From: Pedococcus aerophilus
GTDB lineage: Bacteria > Actinomycetota > Actinomycetes > Actinomycetales > Dermatophilaceae
Direction of reading: 5' to 3'
Assembly: GCF_039532215.1 (NCBI RefSeq)
Contig: NZ_BAAARN010000001.1
Location: 311,036 to 375,035 of the forward strand
Length of the DNA stretch: 64,000 nt
Program-made: the position numbers and the translations under genes
Notes under the pieces: generated by a model
The model's input: the letters and a program-made list of their open reading frames with translations, nothing else
Database searches by the model: none
What the model was told of the DNA's origin: nothing
Part shown: piece by piece, positions 1 through 8,756 of the stretch
How positions within the stretch are numbered: position 1 is the stretch's first letter
How the letters are laid out: every line of letters begins with the position of its first letter

Positions 1-360
1 TCAGGCGGTGCGCTTGCGACGCGGCTTCTCACCGCGGGACTCGCGCAGGAGCGTCAGTCGCTCCTCGAGGAGCTCCTCGAGCTCGGGGATGGAGCGACGC
101 TCGAGCAGCATGTCCCAGTGGGTGCGGACGTGCTTGACCTGCTTGGCCTCGGGCTCGGGTCCGTCGACGAGACGGGCCTCCTCGCCGCAACGGCACTCCC
201 AGGTCGGCGGGATCTCCGCCTCGATCGAGAACGGCAGCTCGGTCCGGTGCCCCTGCGGGCACACGTATGCCGTGATCTGACGCTCGCTCGGGACGACGTG
301 GTCGTCGGTCTCGAGGCTGTGTGAAACCATTCGGCTACCGCGGAGGGTGCGCTCTGCCAT
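1..360 (-). CDS. rbpA: RNA polymerase-binding protein RbpA
   Basis: A 119-residue protein that, in this family, binds RNA polymerase holoenzyme and the principal sigma factor and stabilises the open promoter complex. The N-terminal core carries the four zinc ligands at the positions known for the Streptomyces protein: C34, H38, C56 and C58. The C-terminal sigma-binding part has the family signature THWDMLLERRS followed by a basic tail. The ATG at 358-360 is chosen because GGGAG lies about 9 bases upstream; an in-frame TTG five codons earlier would overlap that ribosome site. The stop codon is at the very edge of the window, so the gene is complete. It is preceded by a sigma-R-like promoter, as for rbpA in Streptomyces. 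Confidence 0.95.
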   Translation of the reverse strand: MAERTLRGSRMVSHSLETDDHVVPSERQITAYVCPQGHRTELPFSIEAEIPPTWECRCGEEARLVDGPEPEAKQVKHVRTHWDMLLERRSIPELEELLEERLTLLRESRGEKPRRKRTA

Positions 361-426
361 GGTGGGTTCTCCCAACGTGCGTGGTTCCCAGCCCGCTCTG
401 TCGGGGGCTCGGGATTCGTCAGGGAT

Positions 427-452
427 AACGACATCGACCCCTGCAATGTTCC
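427..452 (-). promoter_or_regulatory. Sigma-R (SigR/SigH)-type promoter of rbpA
   Basis: On the minus strand the sequence reads GGAAC, exactly 18 bases, then GTT. This matches the GGAAT-N18-GTT consensus of thiol-stress sigma factors of the SigR/SigH group. It lies about 70 bases upstream of the rbpA ATG. In Streptomyces coelicolor rbpA is a known SigR target, so both element and gene fit. Confidence 0.65.
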
Positions 453-480
453 GACGCCCCGGCGCGTCGCACGGTTGGCG

Positions 481-502
481 TGCTGTGACTCAGGTCACAG
501 CA
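481..502. promoter_or_regulatory. Perfect inverted repeat TGCTGTGAC-N4-GTCACAGCA (CRP-like site or terminator)
   Basis: Two perfect 9-base arms are separated by TCAG. The centre fits TGTGA-N6-TCACA, the consensus of CRP/GlxR-type cAMP regulators. It sits 18 bases beyond the stop of the transporter gene and about 30 bases upstream of the rbpA sigma-R-like promoter. It could instead be the transporter's terminator hairpin, but no T-run follows it on the minus strand. Confidence 0.5.
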
Positions 503-519
503 CGGGTGGTCGCCGCAGG

Positions 520-1905
520 TCAGACGACCTCCGGCACCTCGTTGCCCGCGTCGAGGATGCCCTGCCTCATGTCGACCCGGGACAGCAGCACACCGCCGAT
601 GAGGAAGAACACCACGAGCGCCACGATGGCCGGGCGGTAGGAGTCGGTGAGCTGGTAGACGATGCCGAAGGTGAGCGTCCCGAACCAGCTCGTCCCACGC
701 TCCATGGCCTGGTAGAGGCTGAAGAACTCCGCCTCACGGTTCTTGGGGACCAGCTGGCTGTAGAGCGAGCGGCTCAGCGCCTGGGTGCCGCCGAGGACGA
801 GGCCGATCGCGACCCCGAGGGCGAACAACGGGGGGAGGGTCTCCTCGGGGAGGAAGAAGGCGAACACGACCACACCGCTCCACAGCACCAGGCCACCCAG
901 GACGCAGCGCCACGCACCGAACCGACGAGCCAGGAGGCCGAACAGCAGGGCGCCACCGATGCCGACGAACTGCACCATGAGGAACAGCGTGAGCATCGTG
1001 GTCTCGGGGAAGCCGAGCTCCCGCTGCCCGTAGAGGCTGGACTGGCCGATGACCGTCTGGATGCCGTCGTTGAAGAACAGGTAGGCCACGAGGAACAACA
1101 TCGTCTGGGGGAGCAGCCGCAGCTCGCGGAACGTCGAGGCCAGCTGACGCAGGCTGCCGCCGACGATCCCCGCAGTCCGGGCGACCTCGGGGCGTTCGAC
1201 CCCCCGCAACCGCCACATGCCGATGACCGGGACGAGGGTGAACGCCGCCCACCACAGGCCGGCCATGAGCATGCTCACCCGCACCGCGCCGCCGCGGTCC
1301 AGCCCCAGCCGCTCGGGGTTGCTCAGCATGAGGAAGTTCACGGCGAGCAGCAGCCCACCACCGAGGTAGCCCAGCGCCCATCCCCGCGAGGAGACCTTGT
1401 CGCGGTCGTCGGGACTGGCGATCCGGCACAAGATCGCGTCGTAGACGACCAGTGAGGCTCCCAGGCTCAGGGTGGCCACGATGAGCAGGACGACTCCGAG
1501 CTGCCAGTTGGTCCCCCGGACCAGGGACATCAGGCAGGCCGCCAGCGCGCCCACCCCGGCGAAGGCACCCAGGAGGCGGGCGGGGCGGGGGGAGCGGTCC
1601 GCGATGGCTCCCACGAAGATCAGCGCGATCGCCGAGACGATGGTGGCCACCGTGACGGTGAACGGGGCGAGCGAGCCGGGAGAGATGCCGATCCCCAGGA
1701 CCTGGAGGTTGGTGCGGCACACCTCCCCGTCGGCGAGGTCGGGGCAGGCGGCACTCTCGGCCACGGCCGTGAGGTATGGCGTGAAGAGGACGGTCGCGGT
1801 GGTGGTGACGTAGGCGGAGTTCGCCCAGTCGTACCAGTACCAGGACTTGCGGTAGTGCTCGTTCCCCACCCAGGTCGGCTGCTGCTCGACCGCCGCTGTT
1901 GTCAT
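520..1905 (-). CDS. MFS transporter, Atg22/UMF1-like
   Basis: A 461-residue integral membrane protein with about 12 hydrophobic segments. The N-terminal motif YDWANSAY just before the first membrane helix is typical of the Atg22-like (UMF1) group of the major facilitator superfamily, whose yeast member exports amino acids from the vacuole. The bacterial substrates are largely unknown, so none is assigned. Length is normal for the group. It starts at an ATG with no clear Shine-Dalgarno sequence and stands alone, with the M15 peptidase gene 85 bases upstream on the same strand. Confidence 0.8.
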   Translation of the reverse strand: MTTAAVEQQPTWVGNEHYRKSWYWYDWANSAYVTTTATVLFTPYLTAVAESAACPDLADGEVCRTNLQVLGIGISPGSLAPFTVTVATIVSAIALIFVGAIADRSPRPARLLGAFAGVGALAACLMSLVRGTNWQLGVVLLIVATLSLGASLVVYDAILCRIASPDDRDKVSSRGWALGYLGGGLLLAVNFLMLSNPERLGLDRGGAVRVSMLMAGLWWAAFTLVPVIGMWRLRGVERPEVARTAGIVGGSLRQLASTFRELRLLPQTMLFLVAYLFFNDGIQTVIGQSSLYGQRELGFPETTMLTLFLMVQFVGIGGALLFGLLARRFGAWRCVLGGLVLWSGVVVFAFFLPEETLPPLFALGVAIGLVLGGTQALSRSLYSQLVPKNREAEFFSLYQAMERGTSWFGTLTFGIVYQLTDSYRPAIVALVVFFLIGGVLLSRVDMRQGILDAGNEVPEVV

Positions 1906-1990
1906 GCGTGAAGGGTGGCACAGCGACGTGCGTCACAGATGCGTATTGCTACCCAGAGCGGGCCGCGAGTCGGCCCCGGCGGGGAGCGGA

Positions 1991-3397
1991 CTAGCCCGCG
2001 TACTCCCAGTGCCACGGCTCGGGCAGGGAACCGTCCGGCTCGGCCCAGGACGGGTGGAACCACCCGTAGAGCGGCGCGTTCTGCTTCATCCACAGGTGCG
2101 CCGATGAGCCGAAGCTCTGGATGCCGCCGCACAGGTCGACCGCACGTCCGAGCCCGTGCTCGCTCGTGCCGGGGGTGGCTGCCCACTTGCCCCGGTCGGC
2201 CTTGACCGAGACCTGCTCGGCGTACGACCGGTAGGAGTCGGTGATGCAGATCGGCGACCCGGTGTCCTTCTCGTAGGCGATGCTCATCGCGTTGAAGGCT
2301 GCGGCCGCACCGGGGCGCAGGCTCTCGGTCGGGTCGGCGTAGAGCGGGCACAGTCCGGCGACGGGGATGGTGCCGTTGGGGTAGGCCTGCTCGTTGGTGC
2401 TGCAGGCCTTGACCGAGCCGTCGGCCTTGACGCCGGGGATCACCATGGCCTTGCGGAGCCGGGCGGTGGCGGCCTTGCCTGCTTCGGTCTCGCTGCCGAG
2501 CAGCAGGCCGGCGATGGGACCGATCTTGCTGACCTGGGCAGCGTGCAGCGCGCGGGTGGCCTCGAGCTGCGACTTCTGCTCGGCGATGGCGGCATCGAGC
2601 TTCTTCTTGGCCGCGGCGGCAGTCGTGGAGGCCTCCTGCGCCCGTGAGCGCGCCTCGACGGCCTGGACCGCTGCTGCCTGCTGGAGCGCCGTGTGGTCCT
2701 CGACCTTGGTGAAGGCCCAGGTCCGCTGGTCACTCAGGTAGGACAGCTGGGCGGCGGCATCGCTGGCCTCGCTGGCGTCCTTCCCGAGGGCCTCGAACAG
2801 GAGGCTGACGTCACCCAGGGATCCACCGCCACCGGCGTACGCCTGGTAGGCCCACTGACCCAGGGCCTTGCGGTCCTCGCCCAGCTTGGTGCTCAGGCTC
2901 TGGTAGAGCGCGACGTTGCGGTTGGCCTCGGCGACGGCGGTCTGCTCCGCCGTACGGGCCTCGGAGTACTGCTGCAGGAGGGTGTTGGCCTGCTTGGCGT
3001 ATCGGTCGAGCTTGGTCGCCGACGCGGCGATGGCGGCATTGGACCGGGTCAGGTCAGCGGCGAGGGCATCGGCCTGTGCGACCTGCGCGGCCACCTGGGC
3101 CGGGCTGAGGGTCTTCTCGGCAGCCTTGGCCGCCTTGTCCTTGGCCGCCTTGGCCTTGTCCTTGGTGGCCTCGGCCTGACCGGCTTTGTCCTTCGCGGCT
3201 GCGGCACTACCGGTGACGACGACGGAACCCGTGGTCGGTGTCGACGACGGGGGCGTCGTTCCCGACGCCTGAGCCGAGGTCCCACCAGCCATCACCACGA
3301 CCGCCAGTGCGGTCCCGGTGAGTCCGGCGCGCATGCCGAGCCCAACCACGATCTGTCCCAACTCTCGTCCTCGCGCGGCCGAGGTCAGGCGCGCCAA
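1991..3397 (-). CDS. Secreted M15B (VanY-type) D,D-carboxypeptidase with N-terminal coiled coil
   Basis: A 468-residue exported peptidase. A basic N-terminus and a hydrophobic stretch (about residues 22-44) ending near SAQA look like a signal peptide. Residues about 60-90 are Lys/Ala/Asp-rich with repeated KDKA units, and about 95-290 form an Ala/Glu-rich coiled coil. The C-terminal 170 residues hold the M15 metal-site motif SEHGLGRAVD (H414, D421) and the final WHWEY (H463). The family removes terminal D-Ala from peptidoglycan stem peptides. The start is a TTG with GAGGA a few bases upstream; the next candidate is an ATG 21 codons in. The coiled coil resembles those of cell-wall hydrolases regulated at the envelope. 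Confidence 0.8.
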   Translation of the reverse strand: MARLTSAARGRELGQIVVGLGMRAGLTGTALAVVVMAGGTSAQASGTTPPSSTPTTGSVVVTGSAAAAKDKAGQAEATKDKAKAAKDKAAKAAEKTLSPAQVAAQVAQADALAADLTRSNAAIAASATKLDRYAKQANTLLQQYSEARTAEQTAVAEANRNVALYQSLSTKLGEDRKALGQWAYQAYAGGGGSLGDVSLLFEALGKDASEASDAAAQLSYLSDQRTWAFTKVEDHTALQQAAAVQAVEARSRAQEASTTAAAAKKKLDAAIAEQKSQLEATRALHAAQVSKIGPIAGLLLGSETEAGKAATARLRKAMVIPGVKADGSVKACSTNEQAYPNGTIPVAGLCPLYADPTESLRPGAAAAFNAMSIAYEKDTGSPICITDSYRSYAEQVSVKADRGKWAATPGTSEHGLGRAVDLCGGIQSFGSSAHLWMKQNAPLYGWFHPSWAEPDGSLPEPWHWEYAG

Positions 3398-3459
3398 TCT
3401 TCCTCAACGACCCTAACCACCAGGTCGTCCCCGCCGCCTCGGTCGTTCTGTCGAGAAGA

Positions 3460-3960
3460 TCAACCGTTCGACCGAGTCCCTCGCTCCATGAGGCTGACGA
3501 CGTGTCCGGTTGCCCCCAGTTGGTGCACCTCGCGGTAGCCCCGCCCGTGGTGGAACGCCAGCGACGGCTCGTTCGGCGGGTCGATGTTCACCTCGAGCAC
3601 CAGCCGACCCCGTGGGGCGGAGGCAGCCTCCACCGCGTCGTAGACGGCCGACGCCAGTCCGCGTCGTCGGAAGGCGTCGTCGAGCACGATGCGGTCGAGG
3701 TAGTCGAAGTCCTCGCCGTACTCCCGGGCGAACCAGCGGTAGTTCTCGGAGTCGTAGTCGCTGCCGGGAGAGAAGACGAGGACGAATCCTGCGACCTGGC
3801 CGTCGCACAGGATGACGTCGGCCCGGGACGCCCACCCGCGCAGGAGCTCGAGGCGGTCGGCGTCCAACGGAGACAAGAGCTGCACGTGCCGCTGGTTCAG
3901 GTCCAGGACAGCCGGGACGTCCGCGTCGGCGATGGGTCGGAGCAGGGCGGAGCGGTCCAT
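3460..3960 (-). CDS. GNAT family N-acetyltransferase
   Basis: A 166-residue acetyl-CoA-dependent acyltransferase of the GNAT fold. The core reads YLDRIVLDDAFRRRGLAS, where the R/Q-x-x-G-x-A/G acetyl-CoA pyrophosphate loop appears as RRRGLAS, followed by a later EVNIDPPNEPSLAFHHGRGY segment typical of the superfamily's C-terminus. The acceptor is unknown. The ATG at 3958-3960 is used because the longer frame upstream has no family similarity. It is divergent from the secreted double phosphatase gene; a 20-base palindrome lies between them. Confidence 0.75.
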   Translation of the reverse strand: MDRSALLRPIADADVPAVLDLNQRHVQLLSPLDADRLELLRGWASRADVILCDGQVAGFVLVFSPGSDYDSENYRWFAREYGEDFDYLDRIVLDDAFRRRGLASAVYDAVEAASAPRGRLVLEVNIDPPNEPSLAFHHGRGYREVHQLGATGHVVSLMERGTRSNG

Positions 3961-3978
3961 GACCGTTGAGTCTGCCAC

Positions 3979-3998
3979 CCCGTGACATCTGTCACGGG
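3979..3998. promoter_or_regulatory. 20-bp palindrome in the GNAT/phosphatase divergent region
   Basis: CCCGTGACA and TGTCACGGG are perfect 9-base arms around a TC centre. It lies 18 bases upstream of the acetyltransferase ATG and 110 bases upstream of the phosphatase ATG, a position suited to an operator. No regulator gene is adjacent. Confidence 0.45.
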
Positions 3999-4108
3999 TC
4001 CGGTGCCGCGGTCCTGCATACCGTGCGGCGGTCAGGGTCCCGCCCCATCCGGCGCGCCGGCCCTGGTCCGTCCACCTCCCCGCTCCCACCACCCCCTGGA
4101 GTGTTCGT

Positions 4109-5833
4109 ATGCGCCGTTCCGCCCACCCGACCAGCCCTGCACTGCCCGCGCGGGCCGGCCGCGCCCGACGCATGGCGGTGGGGGCAGGCGCCGCGTTGGT
4201 CGCCGTCGTCGTCGTCACCGCCGACGGGACCACCGCGGCCAGCGCGCACGGGGCGCACCGACACCACGATGGCCACGCCTCCTCGGAGCACTCCTCCGAC
4301 CGGCGGCTGACCCCCCGCACCCACTTCACGATGAAGGACGACGGGTCCAGCGGTGCGACGCAGGGTGGCGAGGGGATCCCGAACATCGACTCGGTGAAGA
4401 AGACGATCTACACGTACTACGGCGACCCGAACGGCACCGGGGACGCGAACCCGACCTCCTCGCCCTACGTCTCCGAGATGTCCTCGATCCTGCGCACGCA
4501 GCGCCGCCAGCTGCCCCGCCTGCTCGCCGATGCACAGCGCCACCACACCAAGCCGGCCATCGTCTTCGACGCCGACGACACCACCCTGTGGACGTACCAG
4601 ATGGAGGTGGGCGCGATGAAGTTCGTGTTCACCCCCGCCGCCCAGGGGCCGTTCGTCGACGGTGAGAAGTTCCCCGCCGTGCCCGGGATGGTCGACTTCG
4701 TCAACGACGCCGAGAAGATGGGCTTCACCGTGTTCGGCCTCACCGGCCGTGGTGACAGCCAGAAGGCCCACACGGTGTCCAACCTGGCCAAGGTCGGCTA
4801 CACCGCGTTCCCCGCGAACCGTTTCTTCACCAAGTACGACTCCGGCACCACCCCGCCGTCCTACCTGCCCCCCTCGTGGTGCACCGCCTACCCCAAGTGC
4901 ACGACCGTGGAGTACAAGGCCGGGACTCGCCGCCACATCGAACGGGACCTCGGCTACGACATCGTGCTGAACGTCGGCGACCAGTTCTCCGACCTGCAGG
5001 GCGGGTATGCCGAGCACTCGCTCAAGCTGCCCAACCCGACGTACTACCTCCCGTCGCCGAACCTGCCCGGGGTCTCCGAGCCCCGGCTGGCGCCCCGCAC
5101 ACGGTTCACCATGTCCGCCGACGGCTCCAGCGGTGCGACCCAGGGTGGCGAAGGCATACCCAACATCGACGTCGTCAAGAAGACCATCGCTGTCTACTAC
5201 GGCGACACGGGCACCGGCACCTCGGACAAGGCGTCCTCCCCGTACATCAGCGAGATGCGAGCCCTGGTCGCCCGCCGCAGCCGCACCCTGCTCCAGCAGT
5301 GCGCCACCGGCGCACGCCGAGGAACGCACCCGGCGATCGTCCTCGACGCCGACGACACGACCTTGTGGACCTACGACATGGAGGTTGCGGCGATGCACTT
5401 CGTCTTCGACCCGGTGGTCCAGGACCAGCAGTGGGTCCAGCCGCAGCGGTTCCCGGCGACCCCGGCCATGGTCTCGTTCGCGAACGCCGCGTCCGACGCC
5501 GGCTGCACCATCGTGGGCCTGACGGGCCGCAACAGCACCCAGCGGGACGCCACCCTCGGCAACCTCGCCAAGGTCGGCTACACCGGTTTCACGGCGGCCA
5601 ACTACTACACGAAGTGGACGAGCAGCGAGCAGCCCCCGGCCTACATCACCCCGGCGGACTGCTTGGCCTGGCCCAAGTGCACGACGATCGAGTACAAGTC
5701 CACCACCCGACGCCACGTCGTCGACCAGGGCTACGACGTCATCGCCAACTTCGGCGACCAGTACAGCGACCTCATCGGCGGCAGCGCCGACCGGGCGGTC
5801 AAGCTCCCCAACCCGACGTACTACCTGCCGTAG
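4109..5833 (+). CDS. Secreted acid phosphatase with two tandem HAD (class IIIB) domains
   Basis: A 574-residue protein of two homologous halves. Each half starts with a conserved block (RLTPRTHFTM / RLAPRTRFTM, then SSGATQGGEGIPNID) and carries a full HAD phosphatase set: FDADDTTLW with D154/D156 and LDADDTTLW with D413/D415; GLTGR; and NVGDQFSDL (D291, D295) and NFGDQYSDL (D550). Both halves therefore look catalytically intact. The N-terminus has RARR followed by a hydrophobic stretch ending near TAASA, so it is exported, possibly by Tat. HAD IIIB members are usually single-domain acid phosphatases of about 220-260 residues. GGAG lies 7 bases before the ATG. A strong hairpin follows the gene. 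Confidence 0.85.
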   Translation: MRRSAHPTSPALPARAGRARRMAVGAGAALVAVVVVTADGTTAASAHGAHRHHDGHASSEHSSDRRLTPRTHFTMKDDGSSGATQGGEGIPNIDSVKKTIYTYYGDPNGTGDANPTSSPYVSEMSSILRTQRRQLPRLLADAQRHHTKPAIVFDADDTTLWTYQMEVGAMKFVFTPAAQGPFVDGEKFPAVPGMVDFVNDAEKMGFTVFGLTGRGDSQKAHTVSNLAKVGYTAFPANRFFTKYDSGTTPPSYLPPSWCTAYPKCTTVEYKAGTRRHIERDLGYDIVLNVGDQFSDLQGGYAEHSLKLPNPTYYLPSPNLPGVSEPRLAPRTRFTMSADGSSGATQGGEGIPNIDVVKKTIAVYYGDTGTGTSDKASSPYISEMRALVARRSRTLLQQCATGARRGTHPAIVLDADDTTLWTYDMEVAAMHFVFDPVVQDQQWVQPQRFPATPAMVSFANAASDAGCTIVGLTGRNSTQRDATLGNLAKVGYTGFTAANYYTKWTSSEQPPAYITPADCLAWPKCTTIEYKSTTRRHVVDQGYDVIANFGDQYSDLIGGSADRAVKLPNPTYYLP

Positions 5834-5866
5834 GCCGCAGGTCCCCGCCGCGGCGGGGGAGCGCTC

Positions 5867-5898
5867 GCGAGGCGCAGCCCCACCCGGCTGCGCCTCGC
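5867..5898 (+). terminator. Hairpin terminator after the double HAD phosphatase
   Basis: A perfect 13-base stem, GCGAGGCGCAGCC with its complement, closes a 6-base loop 34 bases after the stop codon. There is no T-run, as is usual for GC-rich actinobacterial terminators. Confidence 0.65.
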
Positions 5899-6017
5899 CG
5901 TCCGGGGCAGACCGGTTCGCGCCGGTCGTGTCCACAACGACGAGGTGCGGCGGCGGCTGTCCACAGGTCCGGCCGCCGCGGGGTCCGCAGACAGGCCGGC
6001 CCGGCCATCCTCGGGAC

Positions 6018-6386
6018 ATGGAAGACATCGCAGGCATGGCAGGCACGGAGGAGTGGGTCAACGAGGTCCGCCTCGTCGGACGGGTGAGCGGGGCAGGCGA
6101 GGAGCGCGAGCTGCCCAGCGGCGACGTGGTGGTCCAGCTGCGCGTGGTCGTGCCCCGGGCGGGGACCGACCACGGCTCCGGGCGGGTGGACACCATCGAC
6201 GTGGCCTGCTGGACGGCTCGCTCCAGGCGCAGCGCGATGCGGCTCGCGCCCGACTCGGTGGTGGAGGTCGACGGCGCCCTACGGCGCCGCTTCTTCCGGG
6301 CCGGGGCAGCGACGGTGAGCAGGTACGAGGTGGAGGCCCGCCGCGTGGCCGTGGTCCGCAAGCCGAGCCTGGCCCGGGTGAGGTGA
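6018..6386 (+). CDS. Small single-stranded DNA-binding protein-like (OB-fold) protein
   Basis: A 122-residue protein resembling the OB-fold half of bacterial SSB: NEVRLVGRVSG near the N-terminus, then VVVQLRVVVPR, DVACWTARS and VVEVDGALRRRFF. It lacks the Gly/Pro-rich linker and the acidic C-terminal DDDIPF-like tip that recruits partners in housekeeping SSB, so it is probably an accessory paralog. The ATG at 6018 follows GGGA; a second ATG six codons downstream is possible. It is convergent with helR, with 47 bases between the stops. Confidence 0.65.
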   Translation: MEDIAGMAGTEEWVNEVRLVGRVSGAGEERELPSGDVVVQLRVVVPRAGTDHGSGRVDTIDVACWTARSRRSAMRLAPDSVVEVDGALRRRFFRAGAATVSRYEVEARRVAVVRKPSLARVR

Positions 6387-6433
6387 GCTGAGGTGAACCG
6401 CCGCGTCCTGGACGCGCCGCTGAGGGCTCGCGC

Positions 6434-8698
6434 TCACGGACGCTCCAGGACCACGAGCTGCTGCGTCGCCCGGGTCATCGCGACGTAGCGGTCCACCGCC
6501 CCCGTGGTGCCCACCCCGAGCGCGGCGGGGTCGACGAGGACGACGAGGTCGAACTCCAGCCCCTTGGCGAGCTCGGGCGACAACCACTGCACCCGCGCCG
6601 CGTCGTCGGACGTCGGGGTCGCCGCCGCTCGCAGCTCCGGGAGGGTCAGCGCTGCTGCGATGACGCAGGCGACACCCTCGCGATGGTCGCCGAGCCAGGT
6701 GCCGAGCACCACGCCGAGGTCTGGCAGCAGACCACGCTGCACCGGGATCCCGCTGCTGCGGACGGAGGTGGGGACGTTGGCGTCGGGCAGCGCCGCCCGG
6801 ATCACGGGTTCTGCCTCGGCCATGACCTCGGCCGGCGTGCGGTAGTTGATCCGCAGCGAGGCCACGTCGTTGCGGTCCAGTCCCACCCGTGCGAGGCGCT
6901 CCTGCCACGACTCGGCGAACCCCCGCCGGGCCTGAGCCCGGTCGCCGACGATGGTGAAGCTCCGTGACGGGCAGCGCTGGACCAGCATCTGCCACTGCGC
7001 GTCGGTCAGCTCCTGCGCCTCGTCCACCACGATGTGGGCGAAGGGCCCGGCCAGGAGGTCCGGAACAGGACGAGGCGCCGCCGCCTCGTCGACGAAGTTC
7101 TCCCGCAGGTCCGGGTGACGCAGCATCGTCACCAGCCCCTCGGAGTCGTCGTCCGCGGCGATGAGGTCGTCGATCACCCTGCCCATCTGGTCGCGCTCGG
7201 CCGCCGCGGCGGCCTCCTGCTGCCTCCTGCGCCGCGCGGCTCCCGGATCACCCAGGCGCCGTCGGGCGACATCGAGGAAGGGGAGGTCGGACTCGGTCCA
7301 GGCGCGCGGATCCTGCCGCTGCAACGCCCGGACGTCCTCGGGGGCGAGCCACGGTGCGCACAGCCGCAGGTACGCAGGCACCGACCAGAGGTCTCGCACC
7401 AGGTCCTCGGGCTCGATCAGCGGCCAGGCGGTGTTGAGCGACGCCAGCAGGTCTCGGTTGTGCTGCAACGACTTTCGCACCAGCGCGGGGGAGAGGTCAC
7501 CACCCTCGTCCTCGTCCCGGAACCCGTCCGTGAGCTGGTCCGTGAGGATCGTCAGCAGCTCGTCGAGCACCTGCTCGCGGGCCTCGTTGTGCGGCGTCCC
7601 GGGATCGGGCGCGGCGAAGGCAGCCTCCCAGTCGGCCCGGCCCAGCGTCAGGTCGGACCACGGTGTGGGGATGGTGGACCGGCCTGCGGGCAGGTCCTCG
7701 TAGAACCTGACCGCCGCGTCGACCACGGTGACGACGTCGGCCGAGGCCTTGAGCTGAGCCACCCGGGGGTCACGCTCGGGAGGCGCCCCGGCTCCCTCGG
7801 GCACGAGGTCGCGCACGGTGCAGGTCTGCACCCCTTCCTCGCCGAGGCTCGGCAGGACGTCGGAGACGTAGGCCAGGTAGGGCTCATGGGGGCCGACGAA
7901 CAGCACGCCGCCCCTGCGGTGCCCGAGGCGGGGATCGGCGTGGAGCAGGTACGCCGTGCGGTGCAGGGCAACGACGGTCTTGCCCGTCCCGGGACCACCG
8001 TCGACCACCAGGGCCCCGCGGGACCCCGCTCGGATGATGGCGTCCTGGTCAGCGGCGATCGTGCCCAGGACGTCGCGCATCCGGGCCGAGCGGTCGACGC
8101 CCAGGCTGGCGATGAACGCCGACTGGTCGTCGAGGGCTGTTCGCCCCTGGAGCACGTCGGGGGAGAACACCTCGTCCCAGTAGTCCGTGATGCGCCCTCG
8201 GGACCAGCGGTAGCGCCGCCGGCTCACCAGCCCCATCGGATCGGCGTGGGTGGCGCCGAAGAACGGTTCGGCGGCGGGGGAGCGCCAGTCCACCAGGATC
8301 CGCCGCCCCTCGTCGTCGGTGAGGCCCAGCCGTCCCACGTAGACGACGTCGCCGTCGGCCCCGACCATGTGGCCCAGGCACAGGTCAGCTCCGAAGCGCC
8401 GCAGCGCACGCAGACGCGCCGTCAGTCGGTGCACCTCTAGATCACGCTCGAGCGCGTGGGTGCCGCCACCTCCCGGAGCCCGTCTCGCTTCGTCGAGCCG
8501 TCCGGACAGCTCGGCGACCGTCGTCGCGAGGCTCGCGGTCAGCTCTGCGAAGTGCCGCTCGTCGCCGGCGACCAGGGCCGGGTCGGCCTTGGCGGCGAGG
8601 CGGTCCGGGAGGTCGAACACACCGGTCCCGTTCGTGCCGCTGTCGTCGCCCTCCTCGTCCCGGCTCGTCCGCGCCCCGCGCCTCGCCACTGCACCCAT
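6434..8698 (-). CDS. helR: HelD/HelR-type RNA polymerase recycling ATPase
   Basis: A 754-residue UvrD/Rep-like superfamily 1 ATPase of the HelD/HelR group, which inserts arms into RNA polymerase and strips stalled polymerase from DNA. HelR members also protect polymerase from rifamycins. Visible features: the N-terminal VFDLPDRLAAKADP block, a long coiled arm (Walker A GGPGTGKT follows it), a large variable insertion, the DEAQ box in HIVVDEAQELTD, the late motif SLRINYRTPAEVM and the C-terminal YVAMTRATQQL. The ATG at 8698 is chosen because a GGGGG/AGGA stretch precedes it; a GTG at 8755 would abut the upstream palindrome with no ribosome site, and an ATG at 8731 is also possible. A RAE-like palindrome 59 bases upstream suggests rifamycin-responsive expression. 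Confidence 0.85.
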   Translation of the reverse strand: MGAVARRGARTSRDEEGDDSGTNGTGVFDLPDRLAAKADPALVAGDERHFAELTASLATTVAELSGRLDEARRAPGGGGTHALERDLEVHRLTARLRALRRFGADLCLGHMVGADGDVVYVGRLGLTDDEGRRILVDWRSPAAEPFFGATHADPMGLVSRRRYRWSRGRITDYWDEVFSPDVLQGRTALDDQSAFIASLGVDRSARMRDVLGTIAADQDAIIRAGSRGALVVDGGPGTGKTVVALHRTAYLLHADPRLGHRRGGVLFVGPHEPYLAYVSDVLPSLGEEGVQTCTVRDLVPEGAGAPPERDPRVAQLKASADVVTVVDAAVRFYEDLPAGRSTIPTPWSDLTLGRADWEAAFAAPDPGTPHNEAREQVLDELLTILTDQLTDGFRDEDEGGDLSPALVRKSLQHNRDLLASLNTAWPLIEPEDLVRDLWSVPAYLRLCAPWLAPEDVRALQRQDPRAWTESDLPFLDVARRRLGDPGAARRRRQQEAAAAAERDQMGRVIDDLIAADDDSEGLVTMLRHPDLRENFVDEAAAPRPVPDLLAGPFAHIVVDEAQELTDAQWQMLVQRCPSRSFTIVGDRAQARRGFAESWQERLARVGLDRNDVASLRINYRTPAEVMAEAEPVIRAALPDANVPTSVRSSGIPVQRGLLPDLGVVLGTWLGDHREGVACVIAAALTLPELRAAATPTSDDAARVQWLSPELAKGLEFDLVVLVDPAALGVGTTGAVDRYVAMTRATQQLVVLERP

Positions 8699-8756
8699 TC
8701 CTGCCCCCGTCGTCGCTGGTCGCCGTCCCATCGACCGGGAAGTCTGGGGTACCACC

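Noticed and set aside
3992-6361. Long antisense reading frame opposite the double phosphatase and SSB-like genes
   Set aside because: It mirrors the codon structure of the real genes, has no family similarity and low-complexity Val/Gly/Arg content; typical of high-GC DNA.
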